64,000 nt of DNA. Source: PHAA01 sp963665865. GTDB taxonomy: Bacteria; Bacillota; Syntrophomonadia; Syntrophomonadales; Syntrophomonadaceae. Shown here one piece after another: positions 26,099 through 34,516 of the stretch (positions are counted from its first letter, which is position 1; each line of letters begins with the position of its first letter). The stretch covers positions 1,302,001-1,366,000 of the forward strand of contig CAXXWF010000001.1 of the NCBI GenBank assembly GCA_963665865.2, given 5' to 3'. The position numbers and the translations under genes were made by a program. The notes beneath the pieces were generated by a model. The model did no database searches. It was not told where the DNA came from and saw only the letters and a list, made by a program, of their open reading frames with translations.

Positions 26099-26904
26099 TG
26101 ACGAAAGAATATGCGAAAATCGGTGAATATACGGCAGTCGAAGCCATGGTATGCCATTCTGCCAGATTCTTAGCCAATTTTGATGGCAAAAAGGGCTTGA
26201 TTGGTACCGGTTTACCCCTGGTTGCTTCACAATTAGCCAAGAAGCTCTATAGCCCTAACATGATTATTTTTGTGGAGACCGGGCAAGCCGATGCCAACCC
26301 GCAAGAATTAGCTATATCCATTATGGACAGCCGTCTAACTTACGGATCATCATGGCAGATGGGAGACCCGGAAGGACTTTATCCGTTAAGCCGCAATGAA
26401 ATTGATTTTGGTTTTATCGGCGGGGCGCAAATTGACAAGTATGGCAATGTAAATTCCACCTTTATTGGTGGGGATTACAACAAACCAGCGAAAAGACTGG
26501 CAGGAACCGCCGGAGCCGTAGATATAGGAGTCTTTGCCAAAACCACAGTAATACTGATGGCCCACCAAAAGCGCCGGGTATGTGAATTTGTGGATTACCT
26601 TACCACTCCCGGCTGGATGGTCAAAAAATGGCCCGAAGGCAATCTGGTCCGGCGCGAAGAGTTGGGACTGCAGGGAGGCCCCAGCTGCTTTATATCATCT
26701 ATGGGAATATGTAAGTTCAACGATGATGACAAGATTATGTACCTGGATAAATACTTCCCCGGAATTAGCGCTGCCGATGTAAAAGCCAACACCGGCTTTG
26801 ATATTGATGTATCCCGGGCTAGTGAAGCCGATGGCATTTTAGTGGATGAAATCCGCTTGCTGCGGGAAGAGATTGACCCCATGAACATGTACAAAATGCG
26901 ATAG
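26098..26904 (+). CDS. CoA-transferase beta subunit (GctB-like)
   Basis: A 268-residue beta subunit of a glutaconate-type CoA transferase. IGTGLPLVASQLAKKLY is followed by FVETG, whose glutamate (residue 60) aligns with the catalytic Glu54 of Acidaminococcus GctB. It also has FIGGAQIDKYGNVNST and TTPGWMVKKWPEG. The enzyme would move CoA between acyl-CoA and a free acid, probably activating butyrate or a related acid for oxidation. It is directly coupled to alpha paralogue 2. Confidence 0.9.
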   Translation: MTKEYAKIGEYTAVEAMVCHSARFLANFDGKKGLIGTGLPLVASQLAKKLYSPNMIIFVETGQADANPQELAISIMDSRLTYGSSWQMGDPEGLYPLSRNEIDFGFIGGAQIDKYGNVNSTFIGGDYNKPAKRLAGTAGAVDIGVFAKTTVILMAHQKRRVCEFVDYLTTPGWMVKKWPEGNLVRREELGLQGGPSCFISSMGICKFNDDDKIMYLDKYFPGISAADVKANTGFDIDVSRASEADGILVDEIRLLREEIDPMNMYKMR

Positions 26905-26967
26905 AGTAGTGTTTCAAGAGCACCCTGACAGTGCTTGAACACATTATTAATGAAAGGCGGAACCGAT

Positions 26968-28146
26968 ATGCGTGATGTGGTTATAGTAGGCGGAATGAGA
27001 ACTGCAATAGGTGATTTTCTGGGATCCCTCAATGATTTTAGCGCCGTTCAGCTGGGAACCATCGCTTTAAAGGCAGCCATTGAAAAAGCTGGCATTGATC
27101 CTGCTTTAATTGAAGAGGTAGCCACCGGACATGTTTATCAAGCTGGATGCAAAGGCAATCCCAGCCGGCAGGTGGCTATTTACGCCGGGTGCCCGGCGGA
27201 AACTGTTTGCGTTACCGTCAATCAGCAGTGTCCATCCGGTATGCGAGCCCTGGAAATGATCAGCCAGGAAATCATGCTGGGTAAAATTGACATCGGCGCT
27301 GCAGTTGGTATAGAGAGCATGACCAATGTTCCCTATCTACAGCTGAAAGCTCGTACGGGCTTCCGTTTGGGACCTGCCGTGGTAGAAGATGGGATGCTAT
27401 ATGATGCCCTGATCGATGCTTTCCATAACTACCATCAGGGAATCACGGCTGAGAACCTGGCTGAGAAGTATAATGTTACCCGCGAAGAACAGGATGAATG
27501 GGCTTTAAGAAGTCATCAACGCGCCTGTGCTGCCATTAAGGACGGTAAATTCAAAGATGAAGTCGTTCCCATTGAAATCAAGAGCAAGAAGGGAACCAGA
27601 ATATTTGACACCGACGAACATCCCAATCCCAATTTGACTACGAAAATTTTAGCCGGCCTTAAACCAGCTTTCAAAAGGGACGGTACGGTAACAGCCGGCA
27701 ACGCTTCCTCCATTAATGATGCAGCCTGTGCGGCCATCGTAATGGGAGCCGATAAGGCTGAGGAGCTAGGACTTAAACCCTTGGCACGCATTGTGGTTAC
27801 GGCTTCGGCATCTGTCGCCCCTGAAATTATGGGATTTGGGGTGGTGCCCGCCGTTAACCGGGCTTTAAAATTGGCCAATATGAAATCCGACGATATTGAT
27901 CTTTGGGAACTCAACGAAGCTTTCGCGGCTCAGGTTATCGCCTGTAACCGTGAGTTGAATATTGATCCAGCGATAATCAATGTAAATGGCTCGGGTTGTT
28001 CTTTGGGACATCCGGTAGGAAATACCGGACTCAGACTGGTAATAGCAACGATCAATGAGCTTAAGCGCCGGAATCAGAAGTTCGGCTGTGCTTCACTCTG
28101 TGCAGGCGGTGGGCCGGCTATGGCCACTATCATTGAGATCTTATAA
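26968..28146 (+). CDS. Acetyl-CoA acetyltransferase / 3-ketoacyl-CoA thiolase
   Basis: A 392-residue thiolase. The nucleophilic cysteine is in VNQQCPSGMRAL, the active-site histidine is in GSGCSLGHPVG, NEAFAAQ is present, and the final catalytic cysteine is in SLCAGGGPAMA. The start reading M-R-D-V-V-I-V-G-G was chosen because AAGGCGG precedes it; an in-frame TTG 11 codons upstream is unsupported. It cleaves acetoacetyl-CoA or longer 3-ketoacyl-CoA at the end of the pathway. Confidence 0.93.
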   Translation: MRDVVIVGGMRTAIGDFLGSLNDFSAVQLGTIALKAAIEKAGIDPALIEEVATGHVYQAGCKGNPSRQVAIYAGCPAETVCVTVNQQCPSGMRALEMISQEIMLGKIDIGAAVGIESMTNVPYLQLKARTGFRLGPAVVEDGMLYDALIDAFHNYHQGITAENLAEKYNVTREEQDEWALRSHQRACAAIKDGKFKDEVVPIEIKSKKGTRIFDTDEHPNPNLTTKILAGLKPAFKRDGTVTAGNASSINDAACAAIVMGADKAEELGLKPLARIVVTASASVAPEIMGFGVVPAVNRALKLANMKSDDIDLWELNEAFAAQVIACNRELNIDPAIINVNGSGCSLGHPVGNTGLRLVIATINELKRRNQKFGCASLCAGGGPAMATIIEIL

Positions 28147-28169
28147 TTTCATAAAGGGAGGGAATTTGA

Positions 28170-29027
28170 ATGACAGTTAAAAAAATGGGAGTACTGGGAG
28201 CTGGAACCATGGGAGCAGGGATCGCTCAGATCGGTGCTCAGGGCGGTCTGCAGGTCATATTGATAGATATCGAGCAAGCCTTTGTGGATAAGGGGCTTAA
28301 AGGCATCATAAAGAACTGGGACAAGGATGTAAGCAAAGGTAAGATCACTGAACAGGATAAAGCCAAGTTCCTGAGTAATCTAACCACCAGCATCCACAAT
28401 ATAGATTTTAAAGATTGTGATCTGGTCATCGAAGTAATTGTGGAAAATATCGATGTTAAGAAGAAGGTATTTAAGGATCTGAATGATATATGTGATCCTC
28501 ATACCGTTCTGGCATCTAACACATCCGGATTGAGTATCACCGAAATTGCAGCTGCCAGCGGCCGACCGGATAAAATGGTAGGAATGCATTTCTTCAATCC
28601 GGTGCCGGTGATGAAACTGGTGGAGGTTATTCCCGGAGCAGAGACCACTGAAGAGACAGTGGAATTGGCGATGGAGGTCAGTAAAATTATTGGCAAGACA
28701 GCCATACGCTGCAAAGAAGCACCGGGTTTCATCGTCAACCGCATCCTGGTGCCATATCTAAACGATGCCGCCACGGCTTTTCAGGAGGGTGTTGCAACGG
28801 CCGCGGAAATCGACGAAGCCATGAAATTGGGTGCCAACATGCCCATCGGGCCACTGGCTTTGTGTGACCTGATCGGCATCGATGTGCTGCTGATGGTCAT
28901 AGATAACTTCTACAAGGAATTCGGTGATCCCAAATTCAGGCCATCATTAGCATTGAAGCAAAAAGTTCGCGCCGGCCATTTTGGAGTGAAGAGCGGCAAG
29001 GGTTTTTACGATTATTCTAAGAAATAG
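28170..29027 (+). CDS. hbd: 3-hydroxybutyryl-CoA dehydrogenase
   Basis: A 285-residue NAD-dependent dehydrogenase. The N-terminal Rossmann motif is GVLGAGTMGAGIAQ. The catalytic pair lies in GMHFFNPVPVMKLVEVI (histidine) and the PGFIVNR region. The C-terminal domain has ANMPIGPLALCDLIGID and ends FGVKSGKGFYDY, as in the Clostridium enzyme. A strong AGGGAGGG site precedes the ATG. Confidence 0.94.
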   Translation: MTVKKMGVLGAGTMGAGIAQIGAQGGLQVILIDIEQAFVDKGLKGIIKNWDKDVSKGKITEQDKAKFLSNLTTSIHNIDFKDCDLVIEVIVENIDVKKKVFKDLNDICDPHTVLASNTSGLSITEIAAASGRPDKMVGMHFFNPVPVMKLVEVIPGAETTEETVELAMEVSKIIGKTAIRCKEAPGFIVNRILVPYLNDAATAFQEGVATAAEIDEAMKLGANMPIGPLALCDLIGIDVLLMVIDNFYKEFGDPKFRPSLALKQKVRAGHFGVKSGKGFYDYSKK

Positions 29028-29060
29028 AATATGAGTTATCAATCAAAGGAGTGGGGGCTA

Positions 29061-29840
29061 ATGAAATTAATAACCCTATTGTACAAAAGAAATGCGGGGA
29101 TAGGTATAGTGACTCTCAACCAGCCGAAGACCATGAATGCCTTAAATGAAGAACTGATAAACGAGTTATCCGTAGTAATGGATGAAATAAGGACAGACAA
29201 CCAAGTGCAAGCAGTAATAATAACCGGCGGTGACAAGGTATTTGCGGCCGGCGGCGATATCAAGGCTATGCTGCAATGTGGCCCCTGGGAGGCCAAGAAC
29301 TATGTGAGTCCAATTCATAAGGCATTCAACCAGATTGCGGATCTGCCTAAACCGACGATTGCTGCTATAACCGGCTTTGCGCTGGGGGGAGGGGTAGAGC
29401 TGGCTCTGACCTGTGATTTCCGAATAGCGGCTGAAAATGCTAAGTTTGGATTCCCAGAAATCAATTTGGGTATTTTTCCGGGAGCCGGAGGAAGTCAGAG
29501 ACTGCCACGTCTGATCGGCATGGCCAAAGCCAAGGAGTTGATGTTCACCGGTGACACCATAGATGCGGCGGCAGCCTTATCTATCGGGCTGGTAAATCAG
29601 GTCGTTATTAAGGAAGAAGTTATGGAACAGGCACTGAAATTGGCTCGAAAACTTGCTGCCAAACCTCCGCTGGCCATTAAGAACCTTAAAGAGTCTATGC
29701 ATAACGTATATAATATGGATTTAAATATGGGACTAAATATGGAACTTGAAAAGTTATGCAGTCTATTTGTCACTGAAGACCAGAAGGAGGGAATGAACGC
29801 ATTCTTAGAAAAACGGAAACCTGTCTACAAAGGTCGATAA
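29061..29840 (+). CDS. Enoyl-CoA hydratase (crotonase)
   Basis: A 259-residue crotonase-fold enzyme hydrating crotonyl-CoA. The oxyanion-hole segments are AAGGDIKAM and ALGGGVELAL; the catalytic glutamate lies in FPEINLGIFPGAGGSQRLPR. The start was set at the ATG preceded by AGGAG, ten codons into the longest frame, which gives the usual family length. It is the last gene of the operon, followed by a terminator. Confidence 0.93.
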   Translation: MKLITLLYKRNAGIGIVTLNQPKTMNALNEELINELSVVMDEIRTDNQVQAVIITGGDKVFAAGGDIKAMLQCGPWEAKNYVSPIHKAFNQIADLPKPTIAAITGFALGGGVELALTCDFRIAAENAKFGFPEINLGIFPGAGGSQRLPRLIGMAKAKELMFTGDTIDAAAALSIGLVNQVVIKEEVMEQALKLARKLAAKPPLAIKNLKESMHNVYNMDLNMGLNMELEKLCSLFVTEDQKEGMNAFLEKRKPVYKGR

Positions 29841-29912
29841 TCCAGGTTTGATGGTGGATTCGGAAGCAGACTTCGACGAAACAGCTTAGCGGCTCAATAG
29901 AGTAACAAAATC

Positions 29913-29952
29913 AAGCAACCGTCTCAACAATTGGTGGGGCGGTTGCTTTTCA
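29913..29952 (+). terminator. Rho-independent terminator of the beta-oxidation operon
   Basis: AGCAACCG and CGGTTGCT form a perfect 8-bp stem with an ~18-base loop, then TTTTC. It lies 70 bases after the enoyl-CoA hydratase stop codon. Confidence 0.8.
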
Positions 29953-29955
29953 ATA

Positions 29956-30201
29956 ATGTTACTTAGCGATTATGCTATTATCTATAGTTTTTTGACGACC
30001 GTTTTTCTAAAGGACACTAATTATGCCAGAGAGACCGTGGCAAAATTTCCACCGGTTTATGATATGCTGCTTGATTGGCTTAAGGAAGCCGAAAAGGATG
30101 GCAAGATAAAAGCCGACAGCCTGTTCCTGGCAGCCCTGGTATTTTACGATTTGGTTGAAGAAGCCGTAACATACCCTGCTCTTTTTACTGATGGAATCTA
30201 A
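29956..30201 (+). pseudogene. Unrecognised gene fragment (81 codons)
   Basis: A short frame encodes a helical, charged peptide (ETVAKFPPVYDMLLDWLKEA, DSLFLAALVFYDLVEEAVTY). Its 3' end coincides with the start of an ~85-bp repeat. A shortened, frame-broken version of its last part is found at ~20590-20625 beside the other repeat copy. It looks like the C-terminal part of a helical protein, possibly a regulator, left by rearrangement. No ribosome site was found. Confidence 0.35.
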
Positions 30202-30283
30202 ATCAGCAGTTAAACCAATGTTAAATGAAATTATTGCTACCTTCCTGGCTAGATTCGGTATTGCATAAATTGCCCGCGATTTT
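30198..30283 (+). repeat. Approx. 85-bp direct repeat, copy B (right of the beta-oxidation module)
   Basis: This is the partner of copy A at 20635-20719, in the same orientation 9.56 kb away. The two copies enclose the sigma-54 activator, its promoter and the whole beta-oxidation operon. Confidence 0.65.
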
Positions 30284-30315
30284 ATAATGAATTGACTCCT
30301 CCGCCTCGTCACTAC

Positions 30316-30365
30316 ATAGACAAAACCGCTTTTAGGTGAAAAACTTAAAAGCGATTTTTGTCTAT
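30316..30365. terminator. Long terminator-like inverted repeat
   Basis: ATAGACAAAAcCGCTTTTA pairs with TAAAAGCGaTTTTTGTCTAT around a ten-base loop. The arms are T- and A-rich, so the hairpin could end transcription in either direction. It separates the metabolic module from the defence region. Confidence 0.6.
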
Positions 30366-30449
30366 TGTTGACAATTCATAAGGCAAATTCGGATAATTTA
30401 GAGGAAACTTTATCCATAATAGCGAATAATCACAAATTAAGATGCCCAA

Positions 30450-30581
30450 ATGGATTATGTCGATTTTGAAATAGCAGAGGCTCAAGCACGCCTCGAAGAA
30501 CTTATCATAATATACGGTCAGATTCTGGAGGAAAGCTTCAGTGGAAAATGTAAAAGATGTCGTAGCAGCTATACTTTTTGA
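30450..30581 (+). CDS. Possible 43-residue small protein overlapping the NUDIX gene
   Basis: An ATG-started frame encodes an acidic helical peptide (MDYVDFEIAEAQARLEELII) and overlaps the first 41 bases of the NUDIX gene in another frame. No strong ribosome site is present. It might be a coupling leader or the tail of a lost gene; evidence is weak. Confidence 0.2.
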   Translation: MDYVDFEIAEAQARLEELIIIYGQILEESFSGKCKRCRSSYTF

Positions 30582-30942
30582 TAATAACAAGGTTCTGATT
30601 GCTCAACGCGCAACTGATGATCCCCTCGCCGGGTATTGGGAATTTCCCAGCGGCAAAACCGAAGAAGGGGAGAGTACATCAGATAGTCTTAATCGGGAGA
30701 TGCAAGAAGAGTTCTGCATAGATATTGAAGTTGGAGAATTCTTTGGGAGTAGTCTCTTTACGTATGACAAAGCGACTATTAGGTTGTTGGCTTATATGTG
30801 TAGGTGGACTGGAGGGGAGATGCGTTCTACAGTCCACCATGATTATAGATGGGTAGAGATAAATGAACTAGATCAATATGTATTTGCACCCGCGGATAGA
30901 CCGCTGGTTGAGAAGTTGAGGAGGGAATTTGTTGAGTTTTGA
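30541..30942 (+). CDS. NUDIX hydrolase, MutT-like
   Basis: A 133-residue NUDIX pyrophosphohydrolase, likely acting on a nucleoside triphosphate such as 8-oxo-dGTP. The NUDIX box reads GKTEEGESTSDSLNREMQEE followed by F-C-I, with all catalytic glutamates present. The start is GTG with GGAGG upstream. It overlaps the SRA-like gene that follows. NUDIX domains are found next to, or fused to, PLD-helicase-DUF3427 defence proteins, so this may be a leftover module of such a system. Confidence 0.85.
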   Translation: MENVKDVVAAILFDNNKVLIAQRATDDPLAGYWEFPSGKTEEGESTSDSLNREMQEEFCIDIEVGEFFGSSLFTYDKATIRLLAYMCRWTGGEMRSTVHHDYRWVEINELDQYVFAPADRPLVEKLRREFVEF

Positions 30943-31390
30943 ACATGGATTAAAGCCGGGAGATATTATTGATAATAATACCTTAGTAGATTTGTTTAAG
31001 GTTAGTCCCCAGGGAGGTATGAGAAGATCCAAACGGACTGACAGCTTAGTAATTGTTGCCAATCATACGCGCGAGATTTATAAAGACCGGTGGGAAAGAA
31101 ACGTTTTTCATTACACAGGGATGGGTCTAATCGGTGATCAAAGCCTTGATTATATGCAAAATAAAACCTTGGCTCAGTCTGCGACTAACGGGGTGGAGCT
31201 TTATCTTTTTGAGGTTTTCGAGGCCAAAAAATATGTCTTCAATGGTCAGGTGGAATTGGCTGGGGCCCCCTATCAAGAAAGACAAACAGACGACGAAAAA
31301 CACCCGCGTAATGTGTGGGTGTTCCCTTTAAGGTTATTAGAAACGAGAAGTAGTAGCCTTTTGCAGAGGATAGGTCGCATTATGTCATAA
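30932..31390 (+). CDS. SRA-like modified-DNA-binding domain protein (ScoMcrA SRA type)
   Basis: A ~152-residue protein resembling the SRA/SBD domain of type IV restriction enzymes, which read 5-methylcytosine or phosphorothioate DNA. Landmarks are the GGMRRSKRTDSLVIVANHT start, FHYTGMGLIGDQSL, NKTLAQSATNGVELYLFEVF and the final VWVFPLRLL. A TTG start with AGGAGGG six bases upstream was chosen. The last ~17 residues look out of frame, because a different frame from 31357 on gives plausible DUF3427-linked sequence. No HNH nuclease domain is attached, so it is probably a fragment. Confidence 0.65.
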   Translation: MSFEHGLKPGDIIDNNTLVDLFKVSPQGGMRRSKRTDSLVIVANHTREIYKDRWERNVFHYTGMGLIGDQSLDYMQNKTLAQSATNGVELYLFEVFEAKKYVFNGQVELAGAPYQERQTDDEKHPRNVWVFPLRLLETRSSSLLQRIGRIMS

Positions 31391-31805
31391 AGCATTTGAA
31401 GGCGAATGAAAGGAAACTGAAACATTTTCAGGAAGGAATACTATATCTCTCGGATAAGGGTTTGATGTATTCTTGGTAACCCTGAACAAATCTGATAAGG
31501 ATAATTTGCTGTCTACCAATTACCGGGATTATTCCATTAAGGAAGAGCAGTTTCACTGGCAAACACAAAGTATAACCAGTGTGGAGTCGGCCACCTGCCA
31601 AAGATACATTAATCAACCACACAATGGCAATCGGGTGCTTATTTTCGTTCGGGATTATAAGAAAGAAGGACAGGCAGCCATACCTTACACATGTATCGGT
31701 TTAGCCGATTATGTAAGCCATTACGGGTCAGCCCCTCTAAGTATAGTGTGGAAAATGCGTGAGCCCATGCCGGGGTTTGTATTGAAAGAAGCAGTGACGG
31801 TATAA
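31357..31805 (+). pseudogene. DUF3427-domain remnant, frameshifted
   Basis: Two frames together give a DUF3427 C-terminal domain. The first covers 31357-31461 (FAEDRSHYVIKHLKANERKL, then GILYLSDKG). After a one-base loss near 31460 the second continues FDVFLVTLNKSDKD, EEQFHWQTQS, RYINQPHNGNRVLIFVRDYK and ends MPGFVLKEAVTV. In intact proteins this domain follows a PLD nuclease and SF2 helicase. Here only the tail remains, ~400 bases upstream of a complete PLD-helicase gene that lacks a DUF3427 tail. Confidence 0.7.
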
Positions 31806-32193
31806 GTCTTAAAGTAATAATTGAAAATCATATGCAATAGAGATTGGCGGGATACAAATCCATAATTGAACCTTAATATCTGTAGACAAATACCGGGATG
31901 ATCTGTTGGAAAAAAACAGCTTATGCTCACTGCCTCATAAGTCTAATATCTCAGGAAAGATCATGATTTTATTCGGGTGATCAACTTCTCGAACGACTAA
32001 CACATTTAATGTTAAAAAATTAATACCTTCGCAACGAATTAACTCAATTGGATTTTTTGCAGGAAAATGTTGGTTAATAGAGAATTTAATCGTTAAAAGG
32101 TAAAAAAATTGTGCGGATAGAAAAATTTATTAAATATTGCTAGGGTAGTTATAAACGCCTTGAAAAAGTATTTAGGATATTGGGTGCCGATTT
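31806..32193. other. AT-rich intergenic region upstream of the defence operon
   Basis: This 388-base stretch contains no supported gene. It is AT-rich and should hold the promoter of the operon starting at 32194. No clear operator, riboswitch or terminator was recognised. Confidence 0.5.
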
Positions 32194-34311
32194 ATGGGAT
32201 TGAATAGTATTTGTTTTAAAAAAGCATATTCATCGGATTGTGATGATGTACTTAACGAATTTTTTATACCTGCGCTTAGTTGTGCTTTTCGTTACGATAG
32301 GTTGGCTGGCTTTTTTTCTTCATCTAGCTTGGCAGTTGCCGCACAAGGTATTTTGAGTTTTATAAAAAACGATGGAATGATGCGGTTGATTACTTCTGTG
32401 CGCTTAGCTAAAGCGGATTTAGATATGATTCAAAAGGTTCTGTCTGGAACAGAAGAAGCAATCATTACTACTATGATGCTTGAAATAAATACGTTTGAAA
32501 ACGAATTTATAAGAAATCATGTTCGGGCATTAGGATGGATGTTAGCCAATAATCGGCTAGAAATAAAAGTGGCTGTTCCTTTGCTGGAATCAGGTCTGGT
32601 CGTTCCTCCTGAAATTGTTATGGAAGGGTCAATGTTTCATCAAAAGGTAGGCATTCTGAGGGATAACGATGGTAATATTGCTTCGTTTAGCGGTTCTGTG
32701 AACGAAACAGCTACCGGTTGGTTAGGCAATATTGAAGAATTCAAAGTCTTTTGTAGTTGGAATGAGATCGAAAACCAATACGTGAGATCTGATATTAATA
32801 CCTTTGAAAGACTTTGGGGTAATAAATCCTATAAGGTTAAGGTTATAGAAATACCATCTGCAGTGAGAGAGCATTTAATCCAAATAGCGCCTAATAGTCT
32901 TGATGAATTAAACCTGGAAAGATGGCAAAAAAAGCCAACTCTTAAGAAAAAGAATTTATTTACACATCAAAAGGAAGCTCTCTCCCAATGGATTAATAAT
33001 GACATGAAAGGCATTCTCGAAATGGCAACCGGGAGTGGAAAAACTGTTGCGGCCATGGGGTGTATAGAAGAAGTACAGAGAAAACATGAAAAGATAATCA
33101 TCATTTTAGCCTGTCCCCAATCCCATCTCTTACATCAGTGGGGACGAGAAATTGAAATATTTGGGCTTCAGTTTGATGGGACAATAGTAGTTGATAGTAA
33201 TACTCCTAAGTGGCGTGATAAACTTGCGGATCTTATTATGGATGTCAATATGAAATATAAAAACAAGATACTTATTATGACAACTCATAGGACATTGGCA
33301 TCTAAAGATTTTCGCAATATTACCATAAATTGTGGCACTGACATTCCATTTATGCTAGTGGGGGATGAAGTTCATGGTATGGGTGCTGCGAAAAACAGGG
33401 AGGGGTTACTTGATAACTATACCTACCGACTGGGTTTAAGTGCAACGGTGGAACGACAATTTGATGAGGTGGGAACTCAAGCTATTAGAGATTACTTCGG
33501 GGACGTAGTTTTTGAGTTTGGGTTGAACCATGCAATTAATACTATTAATCCTGATACCGGATTCTCTTATTTGACACCGTTTACCTATATACCTTCTTTT
33601 GTTTCCCTGAGTGAATATGAATTGCAGGATTACTGGGAAATAACTGCTTCCATTGTACGGTTGTCCAATCAGAGGACTAATGATGAAGCTAGTTTGATGC
33701 GTTTGGAAAACCTATTATTTAAACGAGCTGATATTGTAAAGAATGCAGAAGACAAATATGAACAGCTTGAGCAAGTCCTTGATCAACTCAGTAGGGATTT
33801 AAAATGGACAATTATCTATTGCAGTCCACAACAAATAGAGCGTGTTATGTCTATTGTAGGGCGAAGGAATATTAAAGTGCACAGATTTACGATGGATGAG
33901 GGGACTAAGCCGAGCACAACCTACGGTGGAATGTCAGAGCGTGATTATGTTCTTCAACATTTTGGCTTAGGCAATTATCAGGTATTAGTTGCGATGAAGT
34001 GCTTGGATGAGGGAGTAGATGTTCCGCCTGCTCGGACAATGATACTAATGGCTAGTAGTGGCAATAGGCGGGAATATATTCAGCGTATTGGTAGGGTTAT
34101 TCGGAGATATCCAGGAAAGCTCGAGGCAAATGTGATTGACATAGTTGCAATTCCTTCAGATGGCAATATCCCCGAAGAATTCAAAGCTACGGAATTACGT
34201 ATCTTTGAAAAGGAATTAAATAGATATGAGGAAATTGCAAGTTATTCAAGCAATCCTTCTGAATCCATGACTTTGATTTGTGAAATAAGCAGAAGGATGA
34301 TAGGAGGCTAA
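32194..34311 (+). CDS. PLD-type nuclease / SF2 (DExH) helicase fusion, defence-associated
   Basis: A 705-residue protein with two modules. Residues ~1-230 form a phospholipase-D-like domain with one HKD motif, HQKVGILRDNDG followed by FSGSVNE (from residue 149). Residues ~260-690 form an SF2 helicase: Walker A ATGSGKT (near 280), DEVH box (391-394), LGLSATVER, and motif VI QRIGRVIRR. Such proteins act as restriction effectors in several defence systems, including phosphorothioation-linked ones. It is the first gene of an operon of six closely packed genes. No DUF3427 tail is present. Confidence 0.88.
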   Translation: MGLNSICFKKAYSSDCDDVLNEFFIPALSCAFRYDRLAGFFSSSSLAVAAQGILSFIKNDGMMRLITSVRLAKADLDMIQKVLSGTEEAIITTMMLEINTFENEFIRNHVRALGWMLANNRLEIKVAVPLLESGLVVPPEIVMEGSMFHQKVGILRDNDGNIASFSGSVNETATGWLGNIEEFKVFCSWNEIENQYVRSDINTFERLWGNKSYKVKVIEIPSAVREHLIQIAPNSLDELNLERWQKKPTLKKKNLFTHQKEALSQWINNDMKGILEMATGSGKTVAAMGCIEEVQRKHEKIIIILACPQSHLLHQWGREIEIFGLQFDGTIVVDSNTPKWRDKLADLIMDVNMKYKNKILIMTTHRTLASKDFRNITINCGTDIPFMLVGDEVHGMGAAKNREGLLDNYTYRLGLSATVERQFDEVGTQAIRDYFGDVVFEFGLNHAINTINPDTGFSYLTPFTYIPSFVSLSEYELQDYWEITASIVRLSNQRTNDEASLMRLENLLFKRADIVKNAEDKYEQLEQVLDQLSRDLKWTIIYCSPQQIERVMSIVGRRNIKVHRFTMDEGTKPSTTYGGMSERDYVLQHFGLGNYQVLVAMKCLDEGVDVPPARTMILMASSGNRREYIQRIGRVIRRYPGKLEANVIDIVAIPSDGNIPEEFKATELRIFEKELNRYEEIASYSSNPSESMTLICEISRRMIGG

Positions 34312-34315
34312 CCTG

Positions 34316-34516
34316 TTGGCAGAGGAATACGTTGTAAATGAAGCTATTTTAAAGGGATTAAAAGAGAGCTGTAATGGAGATGAAGTAATGTGGAATCTTC
34401 TGCGTGAATTAGTCTATGAGGTAGCCAACCAGGAGGGTCGGCAGTGGAAAGATCTTTTCCAAAGAAAAATTTATGCTGCAAATGAACAGGCAGGTGGCGA
34501 ATATGAGGATAGATAG
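34316..34516 (+). CDS. Small acidic defence-operon protein
   Basis: A 66-residue protein starting at a TTG with AGGAGG upstream and overlapping the next gene by 14 bases. It is acidic and helical (AILKGLKESCNGDEVMWNLL). No domain is recognised with certainty; it may correspond to the small proteins that accompany DndD-like ATPases in DNA-modification islands. Tight packing between the helicase and SMC-like genes supports it being real. Confidence 0.6.
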   Translation: MAEEYVVNEAILKGLKESCNGDEVMWNLLRELVYEVANQEGRQWKDLFQRKIYAANEQAGGEYEDR

